DNA of 64,000 nucleotides from Tessaracoccus sp. (GTDB lineage: Bacteria; Actinomycetota; Actinomycetes; Propionibacteriales; Propionibacteriaceae), in contig NZ_JADJNP010000001.1 of the NCBI RefSeq assembly GCF_016714275.1, positions 124,001 to 188,000 of the forward strand. Reading direction: 5' to 3'. Shown here in pieces: positions 25,274-33,051 of the stretch. Numbering within the stretch: position 1 is the first letter of the stretch; the number at the start of each line of letters is the position of its first letter. The notes under the pieces were generated by a model. It was not told the origin of the DNA, searched no databases, and saw only the letters and a list, made by a program, of their open reading frames with translations. A program made the position numbers and the translations under genes.

Positions 25274-25296
25274 CGGGAGGGCCGGGAATGACACCC

Positions 25297-25326
25297 TTGG
25301 GTTTTGTCGGAAGGGACGTCTAGAGT
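25297..25326 (+). promoter_or_regulatory. Candidate leaderless promoter of the helicase gene
   Basis: TTGGGT (25297-25302) and TAGAGT (25321-25326) are 18 nt apart. The GTG start follows 8 nt after the -10 box, so the transcript would begin at or next to the start codon. No ribosome-binding site is present. Confidence 0.4.
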
Positions 25327-25334
25327 GACGCCCC

Positions 25335-27086
25335 GTGTCTTCGTCAGCCCTTGAGCACCTGTCCCCCGCGTTCCCGCAGCGCGCGGCATGGGGAACCGCC
25401 AGCTTGCTGCGCGCGTGGCAACAGGAGGCGCTCGACCTGTACGAACGCGAGCAGCCCCGCGACTTCCTCTGCGTTGCAACCCCCGGCGCAGGCAAGACGA
25501 CCTTCGCGCTGCGTGTCGCGCTCGGGCTGCTGCGGTCCCGCACCATCCGCAGAATCGTCGTCGTCACCCCCACCGAGCATCTGAAGGTGCAGTGGGCCGA
25601 CGCCGCGGCACGCGTCGGCATCCAGCTGGACCCGGGAACCGACGGCTCGACGCGGCGGGGCCGGGCGAAGGAGTACGACGGCTCGGCCGTCACCTACGCG
25701 GGCGTCGCGGCACGTTCCTACGTCTACGAGGCCCTGTGCCACTCGAAGGACGTTCTCGTCATCTTCGACGAGATCCATCACGCGGGCGACTCCAAGAGCT
25801 GGGGCGAGGCGATCAGCTACGCGTTCTCGCCCGCCGCGCGGCGCCTTTCGCTGACCGGAACGCCGTTCCGGTCAGACGACAACCCCATCCCGTTCGTCGC
25901 CTACGACGAGCTCGCGCCGGGCGTGAAGCAGTCGCGGGCCGACTACACCTACGGCTACGCCGAGGCGCTCGCCGATCACGTCGTGCGCCCTGTGCTCTTC
26001 ATGAACTACGGCGGGCCGATGCGGTGGCGCACGCGCGCTGGCGACGAACTGGCCGCCGACCTCGGCGTCCCCATGACGAAGGACCTCACCGCGGCGGCCT
26101 GGCGCACGGCGCTCTCCCCCACAGGCGAGTGGGTGTCCGCCGTATTGCGCGCCGCCGACCAGCGTCTGACGGAGGTCCGCCGCCACGTCCCCGACGCCGG
26201 CGGCCTCGTCATCGCCACCAATCAGACGACGGCGCGGGCCTACGCCAAGCTGCTGACCGAGATCACCGGAGCCAAGCCCTGCATCGTGCTGTCGGACGAC
26301 GGCAAGGCCAGTGGCAGGATCGATGAGTTCTCCGCGTCTCAGGAGCGGTGGATGGTCGCCGTGCGCATGGTGTCCGAGGGCGTCGACGTGCCGCGGCTGG
26401 CCGTCGGCGTCTACGCGACGGCCACCTCGACGCCGCTGTTCTTCGCGCAGGCCGTCGGCCGCTTCGTCCGCAGCCGCCGCCGGGGTGAGGTCGCCACCGT
26501 GTTCCTCCCCACCGTCCCGGTGCTGCTCGGCCACGCCGCCACCATCGAGAAGCAGCGCGACCACGTCCTCGGCCGCCCCAAGAACGACGACGGTGACATC
26601 TGGGCCGAGTCCGAGGCGGAGCTGGAGCAGGCGAACCGTCAGGAGTCGGGCTCCGACGACCTGCTGGGCGAGTTCGAGGCGCTCGAATCCCAGGCGACGT
26701 TCGACCACGTCCTGTTCGACGCACAGGCCTTCGGGATGCACGCCGAGCCGACCTCCGCCGACGAGGCCGACTACCTCGGCCTCCCCGGCCTGCTGGAGCC
26801 GAGTCAGGTCAGCGCCCTGCTCGCCGAGCGCCAGCGCCGGCAGCTGCGCCGTCGGGAACGCGACGACCGCAGGGTCGAGCCGGAGGTCGCGCTGCACCGG
26901 GCCCTGGCGTCGAAGCGCAAGGAACTCAACTCTCTGGTCAGCCAGTACGCGCGCCTGAAGGGCGTGCCGCACAGCCACGTCCACGCGGACCTCCGCCGCG
27001 AGTGCGGCGGTCCCTCACTGGCGAAGGCCAGCCAGGAACAGGTCGACGAGCGCGTCCGCGCCGTCCGTTCCTGGCTCCGCGGATGA
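25335..27086 (+). CDS. DEAD/DEAH-box helicase, superfamily 2
   Basis: An ATP-dependent nucleic-acid helicase or translocase of 583 residues. RecA1 has a Q-like LRAWQQEALDLY, Walker A ATPGAGKTTF (about residues 48-57), the DEIH box in VIFDEIHHAG (about residue 146) and motif III SLTGTPFRSD. RecA2 has SEGVDVPRLAVGVY and QAVGRFVRSRRRGE (motif VI). The C-terminal ~150 residues are charged and helical. It resembles COG1061-type helicases that stand alone in actinobacterial chromosomes. No nuclease or restriction partner is adjacent, so I do not call it a defence gene. Confidence 0.9.
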   Translation: MSSSALEHLSPAFPQRAAWGTASLLRAWQQEALDLYEREQPRDFLCVATPGAGKTTFALRVALGLLRSRTIRRIVVVTPTEHLKVQWADAAARVGIQLDPGTDGSTRRGRAKEYDGSAVTYAGVAARSYVYEALCHSKDVLVIFDEIHHAGDSKSWGEAISYAFSPAARRLSLTGTPFRSDDNPIPFVAYDELAPGVKQSRADYTYGYAEALADHVVRPVLFMNYGGPMRWRTRAGDELAADLGVPMTKDLTAAAWRTALSPTGEWVSAVLRAADQRLTEVRRHVPDAGGLVIATNQTTARAYAKLLTEITGAKPCIVLSDDGKASGRIDEFSASQERWMVAVRMVSEGVDVPRLAVGVYATATSTPLFFAQAVGRFVRSRRRGEVATVFLPTVPVLLGHAATIEKQRDHVLGRPKNDDGDIWAESEAELEQANRQESGSDDLLGEFEALESQATFDHVLFDAQAFGMHAEPTSADEADYLGLPGLLEPSQVSALLAERQRRQLRRRERDDRRVEPEVALHRALASKRKELNSLVSQYARLKGVPHSHVHADLRRECGGPSLAKASQEQVDERVRAVRSWLRG

Positions 27087-27213
27087 CGGCTACTCGGCGA
27101 GGCGCACCGATCCGACGCTAACTGCCCGATTCTGGAGGAGACTCGCCCAACCGGCCGCGTTGTCGCCGATTCCGTGCGGGTGGCCGGGGAGCGCGTTCGA
27201 ATAGACTTGTTGT

Positions 27214-28782
27214 ATGACATCATGGCTGGCCATCTCGCTGGGCCGGCTGATGGAGACGCTCGTCCATGAGGGCGTCGTGGTCACGGGCACCGACGAAGGG
27301 GGCCTGCCACGGCACCTGCTCCTCACTGTTCGCTCAGTCGGCGAAGGAGCCGCGACCGTCTGGTGGTCGCTGCTTCCGCTCGACCGTTACACCCGACCCA
27401 CGCGCCAGACCGCCCGCTGCGACCCGACGATGACGCTGTCCGATTGGCTGAGGGAGACGACACGGATCGTGCCGGAAGCCGCTGTGATGGGCGTGCCGAT
27501 CTCATGGCGCCGCCGCGACACGCGCCCGCTGGCCAAGCTCGGATGGCTGGGTGACGGCATCGGCCGGTTCCTCGCGGCGACCGTCCGCGACTGGCGGGTG
27601 TGGGCGTGGGTCGTCATGATCCCCATCGTCGCCTGGATGGTCGCGCGGGACGATCCTGAGTTCGCCCGCGACATCGCCACGGCACTCTCGTGGATCCCCG
27701 CCATTGTGCTTCCGGTTGCGCTCGGGGTGCTCGTGCTCGCAATCGGCCTGGCGGGGCTGGCACACTCCTTCTCGGGCATCGGGGTGTGGGCGCCTCACCG
27801 AACGCACTTGCGCGCAGATGAGATCGCCGCCCGGATCGGCCCGGTCGCCGCGATTGCCGCCACTCAGGCGACCGACGCGGGGTCGGCGCCTCCGCGCTGG
27901 TCGGTGGTCTCCCCGGACGCGCCGCTCTCGCTGCTCGCCGGATCGTCGGTCCTCATCTGGCCCCACTCGATGGAGGGGCAACCACTGGTGATGAGCGTCG
28001 CGCGGCCGCCTGCACACGACTGGCGGCATGGCGAAGTGCGAGTGACGCAGGCACGGCTAGGGTCCACGAGGCGGCCACAGACACAGCGGCTTCCCGAGAA
28101 AACGCGGCTGAACGACTCGTGCCACAAGAGCCTGGGCCGCGGCATCGCCCACGTGCTCGTAGTGCCGCGGCCGGTATGGGCTGCGGGCGTTCGGCGCCCG
28201 ACCTCCACCTGGATACCTCGCGAGGATGACCCAACCATCGGCTACCAGGAGCATGAGCTGACCGCACGCGTGGTTGCCTTCACCCAGCCCCACACCCCAG
28301 CCCTCAGGGGGTCCGCTCCCGCCGCGGCGCAGGCGCGCATAGACGGGATCACGGAGGAGTTGGGCGCGCTTACCTCCGACGTCGTCTACCGGATCGAGAA
28401 CTCCGCGCTCTTCGACGACACCGTCCCGCTGACAAGGGAGTTCTCGCTGCTGCTCATGCGCTGGGAGGACGAACTCGCACACGCCACGCCGTCGGCGCTT
28501 GAACGGCTGGCGATGGAGCTACGGCTGGCGTTCGACACCGCGCGGCAGCACGCCGAGGCCGTCGGGCTGAACCACCTGCCGCGGACGGCGCGCGCGAAGG
28601 CAGAGCGGGCGGTCAAGGCCGCTCAGCTCGCCGTCGACGCCGCCACCGATGGTGAGCGCGAGGCCGCGTCGACGCAGCTCGCGCGGCTCCTGGACGGGAT
28701 CGCGCTGCACTACCTGCCCGGTTCTGCGGAGGCTCGGCGGATGATCGGCGACTCCCTGCACCAGTTGAGGGAAGCGCCGTGA
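27214..28782 (+). CDS. Unknown membrane protein with the shared YRIENSALFD C-terminal domain (paralogue A)
   Basis: No known family recognised. The 522 residues divide into an N-terminal beta-rich region (1-100), two membrane segments (about 130-147 WAWVVMIPIVAWMVA and 160-187 IPAIVLPVALGVLVLAIGLA), a middle region (190-370), and a C-terminal helical domain (about 372-505). That domain contains VVYRIENSALFDDTVP, AFDTARQHAEAVGLNHLP and IALHYLPG, and recurs in the products at 28779, 31250 and 32221. TAGACT (27202-27207) ends 6 nt before the ATG. The stop overlaps the next start by 4 nt (GTGA), so the two are translated together. Confidence 0.75.
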   Translation: MTSWLAISLGRLMETLVHEGVVVTGTDEGGLPRHLLLTVRSVGEGAATVWWSLLPLDRYTRPTRQTARCDPTMTLSDWLRETTRIVPEAAVMGVPISWRRRDTRPLAKLGWLGDGIGRFLAATVRDWRVWAWVVMIPIVAWMVARDDPEFARDIATALSWIPAIVLPVALGVLVLAIGLAGLAHSFSGIGVWAPHRTHLRADEIAARIGPVAAIAATQATDAGSAPPRWSVVSPDAPLSLLAGSSVLIWPHSMEGQPLVMSVARPPAHDWRHGEVRVTQARLGSTRRPQTQRLPEKTRLNDSCHKSLGRGIAHVLVVPRPVWAAGVRRPTSTWIPREDDPTIGYQEHELTARVVAFTQPHTPALRGSAPAAAQARIDGITEELGALTSDVVYRIENSALFDDTVPLTREFSLLLMRWEDELAHATPSALERLAMELRLAFDTARQHAEAVGLNHLPRTARAKAERAVKAAQLAVDAATDGEREAASTQLARLLDGIALHYLPGSAEARRMIGDSLHQLREAP

Positions 28783-29678
28783 TCCTCAAGGTCACTCCGC
28801 AGACGAGGATGGGCGAGCTGGCCGGCCGCACCATCGTGGTGTCGTCGACGTTCCTCACCGGCCCGTTGACGCCATTCGTCCTGGTATGCCGGGAACAGGC
28901 CGGGCAGGTGGGCGTGCGGCACTCCCCCATCAACGCGGGCACCCCGCAGAGCGTACTGGTGCCGGAGCAACGGACGCTCGGACACTTCGCGATCGACAGG
29001 CTGCAGATCGAGACGATCGGCCGGATCACGCCGATCCTGGGCGTCGACTGGTCCGGAGGCTCGGTGCGGCTCCGGCTGCCGAACGGCCTCACCACCGAGG
29101 ACCTGTATCCGGGGTTGCGCGAACTGCACGGACAGACGGCGAGCATGCACTCGTACATCCTCGGCGCGGTCGAGGCACCGTCGAGCCCCGACGTCGCGCG
29201 CCAGCGCGTCGATGCCGCGAAGGAGACCTACGGCGCGCTGCTGAGCGACGTCGCGTACCGGATCGAGAACTCGGCGCTGTTCGACAACGCCGTGCCTGAG
29301 TCGAAGGAGTTCCAGCTGCGTCTGATGCAGTGGGACGACCAGATCGCCCACCTCGACCGGCCAGGCGTCGGCGGCGCGGCGCTGGACGCGTTGGCCCGGG
29401 AGGTTGCGCTGGCCTTCGACACGGCCCGCGCGAACGCCGAGCGCCTCGGGTTGTCTCATCTGCCGTTGACGGCCCGCCGCACGGCGCGGCAGGCGATCAA
29501 GGTGTCGGCGCTCGCCCGTACGTCGCCGACGGAGGGCGAGCGCGCCGCTGCCCGGGACAAAGTCGCGAAGCTGCTCTCCCGGCTGGCGCTGTATTACCTA
29601 CCTTCCCCGCGCTCGGCCCCGCTCCTCCTCGGCGGCCAGATCCCCCAGCTCCCCCAGGACCCGACTGGCGCTGGTTAG
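28779..29678 (+). CDS. Unknown soluble protein with the shared C-terminal domain (paralogue B)
   Basis: A 299-residue product without membrane segments. The N-terminal ~125 residues are predicted beta-rich and of unknown fold. The C-terminal domain (about 145-290) has VAYRIENSALFDNAVP, ALAFDTARANAERLGLSHLP, an Arg/Ala-rich helix, and LALYYLPS, matching its upstream neighbour. It starts at GTG inside the stop of paralogue A. Membrane/soluble pairing and coupling suggest the two form a complex. Function unknown. Confidence 0.75.
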   Translation: MILKVTPQTRMGELAGRTIVVSSTFLTGPLTPFVLVCREQAGQVGVRHSPINAGTPQSVLVPEQRTLGHFAIDRLQIETIGRITPILGVDWSGGSVRLRLPNGLTTEDLYPGLRELHGQTASMHSYILGAVEAPSSPDVARQRVDAAKETYGALLSDVAYRIENSALFDNAVPESKEFQLRLMQWDDQIAHLDRPGVGGAALDALAREVALAFDTARANAERLGLSHLPLTARRTARQAIKVSALARTSPTEGERAAARDKVAKLLSRLALYYLPSPRSAPLLLGGQIPQLPQDPTGAG

Positions 29679-29705
29679 CCCCCGCCGGTTGACCCAATGA
29701 ACGCT

Positions 29706-29745
29706 TTGACATCGTAGTGACATCACATCTTGCCTCATGATGTCA
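29706..29745 (+). promoter_or_regulatory. Candidate operator for the ribbon-helix-helix protein
   Basis: TGACATC occurs at 29707-29713 and again 11 bp later at 29718-29724, one helical turn apart, and inverted as GATGTCA at 29739-29745. TTGACA at 29706-29711 is a perfect -35 hexamer, though I find no well-spaced -10. Repeated short boxes just before an RHH gene are the usual architecture of autorepression by such proteins. Confidence 0.5.
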
Positions 29746-29765
29746 TGAGTGACACCATTGGCGTC

Positions 29766-30272
29766 ATGATGTTCGACACCCATCTGAGCCTCGTTCGCGA
29801 CCAACTCGACGCTGCCGGCGCAGCCATGGGCGGGTCTGTCGAAGAGGCTTCCGGACGCCTGGCGGTCCTCCTTGAGCCCGCCCTCAGACTGGCACTCCAG
29901 TCCGCCCTGGCCGAGGCCGCTGCCGACCTATCGGCACAGTTGGCGGGAACCGCTCGTGTCGATGTGCTGCTCGGTTCCAGCGGCCCGTCGCTGGTCGCCA
30001 CCCCGGAGCAGGCCGCCGAGCCCGACGCGGACTCGGCGTCGACCGAGGCCGAGCACGACGCCCGCCCCTTTGACGGTGCCGCCACTCGGTTCACGCTGCG
30101 CCTCCCCGAGGACCTCAAGGAACGCGTCGACGGCGCCGCCGCCTCCGCGGGAGTATCGGCGAACACCTGGCTCGTCCGCGCCGCCGAACGCGCCCTCGGC
30201 GCTCCGCCGTCGCCGAGCACCCCTACCTCATCCACCCGTCCCGGCCGCAGCCTCTCCGGCTGGATCGCCTGA
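29766..30272 (+). CDS. Ribbon-helix-helix (HicB antitoxin-like) DNA-binding protein
   Basis: The 168-residue product has a helical N-terminal half (SLVRDQLDAAGAAMGG onward), an acidic linker, and a C-terminal RHH domain, FTLRLPEDLKERVDGAA followed by GVSANTWLVRAAERAL (about residues 112-150). The fold is that of Arc/CopG/HicB repressors. No toxin gene is next to it; the partner is the DUF4097 gene 18 nt downstream, a pairing I recall from other actinobacteria. I prefer the ATG at 29766; ATGs at 29745 and 29769 are possible. There is no Shine-Dalgarno. Confidence 0.75.
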   Translation: MMFDTHLSLVRDQLDAAGAAMGGSVEEASGRLAVLLEPALRLALQSALAEAAADLSAQLAGTARVDVLLGSSGPSLVATPEQAAEPDADSASTEAEHDARPFDGAATRFTLRLPEDLKERVDGAAASAGVSANTWLVRAAERALGAPPSPSTPTSSTRPGRSLSGWIA

Positions 30273-30290
30273 GAGAACAGGATTCCGCTC

Positions 30291-31193
30291 ATGTCCCTTA
30301 CCTGCACCCGAATCGAGAACTTCGATGTGGATGGCGACCTCACCCTCGCCGCAGATCTCCGCTACGGGAACCTCACCCTCACGGCCGTGCCCGGCCTCTC
30401 GCGCGTGCTCGTCACCATCCAGGCCACCGGCACTCGCGCGGAGGAGGTCGCCGACTCCGTCGCCGTGACCGCCGGGCCCCGCCGCGTCGACATCGAAGTG
30501 CCGAAGACTGCCCGCTTCCTCGGCGCAGCGACGTCGCTTCGCCTCCGCGTCGAGGTCCCCGAGGGCACAGACCTCCACATCGCGTCCGGCTCCGGCGACG
30601 TGGACGCCATCGGCGGCTACAGGGCCGTTGAGGCGCACCTCGGGTCCGGCGACGTCCGCGTGGATCACGCCAGGAGGGCTGACATCGGGACCGGCTCCGG
30701 AAACGTCCGTCTCGGAACGGCCGCGCGAGCTGAGCTGCACACCGGCTCCGGAAGCATCATCGTCGAAGACATCGGCGAACTACGCGCAGGGACCGGGTCC
30801 GGCGTCATCAGAGCGCGAGCCGTGACGGGCGCGCTCGAGGCCAGCACGGGGTCCGGCAGCATCGGCGTCGCCCAACTCGCCGGCGCGGGGAGGGTCGAGA
30901 CAGGCTCCGGATCCGTGCGCATCGGTGACGTGGACGGCGATGTCGACGCCACCACCGGCTCTGGATCGATCGCCATCGACCGACTGCGCGGTGGGCGGGT
31001 GTCGACCAACACCGCCTCGGGCTCGCAGCGCATCGGTGTCGCCGAGGGAACCGCGTTGAAGGTGGACGCCAACTCGGTGTCGGGCCGCGTCACGAGCGAG
31101 CTCGGCCAGGTCTCCGACGGCGAGGGCTTCGCCCGTACGGCAGAGGTCGTCGCGCGTTCCATCAGCGGCGGCATCACCTTCCGTCGCGCCTGA
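30291..31193 (+). CDS. DUF4097 family beta-strand repeat protein
   Basis: The 300 residues form a repeated beta-strand pattern with Gly-Ser-Gly turns about every 18-20 residues (IASGSGDVDAIGGY, LGSGDVRVDHA, IGTGSGNVRLGTA, TGSGSIIVEDI and so on), as expected of the right-handed beta-helix-like DUF4097/DUF4098 family. I see no signal peptide or membrane segment, so it is probably cytoplasmic. It lies 18 nt after the RHH gene and is probably co-transcribed. Biochemical function is unknown. Confidence 0.88.
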   Translation: MSLTCTRIENFDVDGDLTLAADLRYGNLTLTAVPGLSRVLVTIQATGTRAEEVADSVAVTAGPRRVDIEVPKTARFLGAATSLRLRVEVPEGTDLHIASGSGDVDAIGGYRAVEAHLGSGDVRVDHARRADIGTGSGNVRLGTAARAELHTGSGSIIVEDIGELRAGTGSGVIRARAVTGALEASTGSGSIGVAQLAGAGRVETGSGSVRIGDVDGDVDATTGSGSIAIDRLRGGRVSTNTASGSQRIGVAEGTALKVDANSVSGRVTSELGQVSDGEGFARTAEVVARSISGGITFRRA

Positions 31194-31249
31194 CCCGCAC
31201 GACCCGCGTCGAACATCGGTGATCGCACACGAGCCAATATGGTGACCGT

Positions 31250-32224
31250 ATGCAATGGCAGGCAGTCGACGTCGATACGCCGCTGTCAGCGCTGCTCGGG
31301 CCGTATGCCGTCGTCGCACTCGGGCCCGACGACCGGCGGACCACCGTGCTCGTCGAGGTCCTGCGCCATCGCCGCGGGCGGGTGACCGCCCGCATCTGCG
31401 ACACCACCATGCACACGCCGCCGCTCGGCGCGCGGCGGCTGCGAGCGCCGGGGACCGTGACGCTGCGCGAACTCGTGCTCGCGCACACCAGCTGCCGCGC
31501 GGAGGCCGCCGCGGTCTCGCCGCCGCAGAAGTGGACGGGGACGAGCGACCCGACGCTCACCCCGTGGATGATGGCGGTCGGCGCGGTGCTCGCCATCGGC
31601 GGCATGGCCATCGCACAGGTGGCATTCGCCATCCCAGGGCTGACGCTCCTCATCCTCGGCGCCATGCAGTCGCGCCATACGCAGGACGGCACCGCGCGGA
31701 TCGTCGACGGCGGTCGCGACATCCTGCCCACCGCCGCCCGGTCCTACATCCCGGCGCCCGCCGCCCTCACCGCCGGGCCGACGCCGGCCGAGCGGGTCGC
31801 CGTCGTCCGCGACGCCTACGGGCGGCTGCTGGCCGACATCGTCTACCGCATCGAGAACTCCGCGCTATTCGACGCCGCGGTCCCCGAGACCGCCGAGTTC
31901 CAGCTCGCGCTCGCTCTCTGGGACGAGGAGTCCCCACGTGCCGACGAGCTGGCCCGCGCCATCGAGACGTCCTTCGACGCCGCTCGAACGAAAGCGGAGG
32001 CGCTGGGCATCGCGCACCTGCCCGAGACGGCCCAAGGACCAGCCCGGCGCGCGGCCAAGGCCGCGGAGACAGCGCTCGCCGACGGCCCGGCCCCGGAGCG
32101 CGAGGCTGCGCGGCGGTGGGTCGCCGAGATCCTCGGCTCGCTGGCGCTGTACTACCTCCCGCCGGTCGACCCCGCCGCGCCGTCGCTGATCGGCGCGCGA
32201 CGACAGATCGAGCCTGCGCCGTGA
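31250..32224 (+). CDS. Unknown membrane protein with the shared C-terminal domain (paralogue C)
   Basis: A 324-residue relative of the product at 27214: beta-rich N-terminus (1-95), two membrane segments (about 105-140, MMAVGAVLAIGGMAIAQVAF then IPGLTLLILGAM), and the C-terminal domain with IVYRIENSALFDAAVP, SFDAARTKAEALGIAHLP and LALYYLPP. It lacks the ~180-residue middle region of paralogue A. TATGGT (31238-31243) ends 6 nt before the ATG. Its stop overlaps the next start (GTGA), repeating the arrangement of the A-B pair. Confidence 0.75.
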   Translation: MQWQAVDVDTPLSALLGPYAVVALGPDDRRTTVLVEVLRHRRGRVTARICDTTMHTPPLGARRLRAPGTVTLRELVLAHTSCRAEAAAVSPPQKWTGTSDPTLTPWMMAVGAVLAIGGMAIAQVAFAIPGLTLLILGAMQSRHTQDGTARIVDGGRDILPTAARSYIPAPAALTAGPTPAERVAVVRDAYGRLLADIVYRIENSALFDAAVPETAEFQLALALWDEESPRADELARAIETSFDAARTKAEALGIAHLPETAQGPARRAAKAAETALADGPAPEREAARRWVAEILGSLALYYLPPVDPAAPSLIGARRQIEPAP

Positions 32225-33051
32225 TCCAGGTCCCGCTCACCACCACGATCCTCGACGTCGAGCGCGCCGTGCTCACCGCGGGCGACGACGTGCTGGTCGT
32301 CACCCGGGCCGGGCACCACGAGAACCCGCAGGCGCGCCGCGGCCGCGCCACCCGCGGCGAGTATCCAGTCACGCAGTGGCGAAACTCGGGGCCGCTCCCG
32401 CGCAAGGTCCACCGAGTCGTGCCCGAGTACGCCACCCTCCTCTCCCTCGGGATCGCGCAGGAGTGGCGGCCCGAGCGCGCCTTCGTCGTCGAGGACGTGC
32501 GCTGGCGTCCCTTCCTCCCGCCGCTGATCTGGGCCGACGGCGCCGAGCTCACGATCGACGCCTTCCTCGCCGCCTGCCCGCCGCTCCCCGACCCACGCAC
32601 CGACGGCGAGGCCCGCGTCGCCGAGGTGCGGGCCACCTACGGCCGGATGCTGACCGACGTCGCCTATCGGATTGAGAACGCCGCACTCTTCGACACTGCG
32701 GTGCCCACAACCCGCCAGTTCGAGACCGCGATGGCGATGTGGGCCGACGTCTCCGCGTCGACGCCCGACGACGAGGTCGCCCGCCGCGCTGCCATGGCCG
32801 TGCTCGCCTTCGACACCGCCCGCGCGCACGCCGAGACCGTCGGCCTCGCGCACCTCCCCGCGCAGGCCCGCGACCGCGCCCGACGAGCCGCAGGGGCCGC
32901 CCGGCTCGCGCGGGCCGCCGCCACAGACGCCGAGCGTGCCGCCGCCCAGGACCAGGTCGTGCGCATCCTGCGCCCGCTGGCGCTGTACTACCTGCCCGAC
33001 CCGGACCGGCTGCCGCGCGCGATCAGCCCCACCCGGGTTCCGGGGGTGTGA
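32221..33051 (+). CDS. Unknown soluble protein with the shared C-terminal domain (paralogue D)
   Basis: The 276-residue product has no membrane segment. Its N-terminal ~130 residues differ from paralogue B in sequence. The C-terminal domain has VAYRIENAALFDTAVP, LAFDTARAHAETVGLAHLP and LALYYLPD. The start is the GTG at 32221 within the upstream stop; a longer open frame upstream is a shadow of paralogue C. The 3' end overlaps the convergent ABC exporter gene by 29 nt. Function unknown. Confidence 0.75.
   Translation: MIQVPLTTTILDVERAVLTAGDDVLVVTRAGHHENPQARRGRATRGEYPVTQWRNSGPLPRKVHRVVPEYATLLSLGIAQEWRPERAFVVEDVRWRPFLPPLIWADGAELTIDAFLAACPPLPDPRTDGEARVAEVRATYGRMLTDVAYRIENAALFDTAVPTTRQFETAMAMWADVSASTPDDEVARRAAMAVLAFDTARAHAETVGLAHLPAQARDRARRAAGAARLARAAATDAERAAAQDQVVRILRPLALYYLPDPDRLPRAISPTRVPGV

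Noticed and set aside
25335..27086. Defence-island helicase
   Set aside because: No restriction, nuclease, methylase or toxin partner lies next to it; COG1061-type helicases are common as single genes.
29766..30272. Toxin-antitoxin module
   Set aside because: The RHH protein looks like HicB-type antitoxins, but the neighbouring genes are DUF4097 and the paralogue cluster, not a HicA-like toxin.
31255..33051. 598-residue frame covering paralogues C and D
   Set aside because: Its first half is an Arg-rich shadow of paralogue C; only the part from 32221 matches the family.
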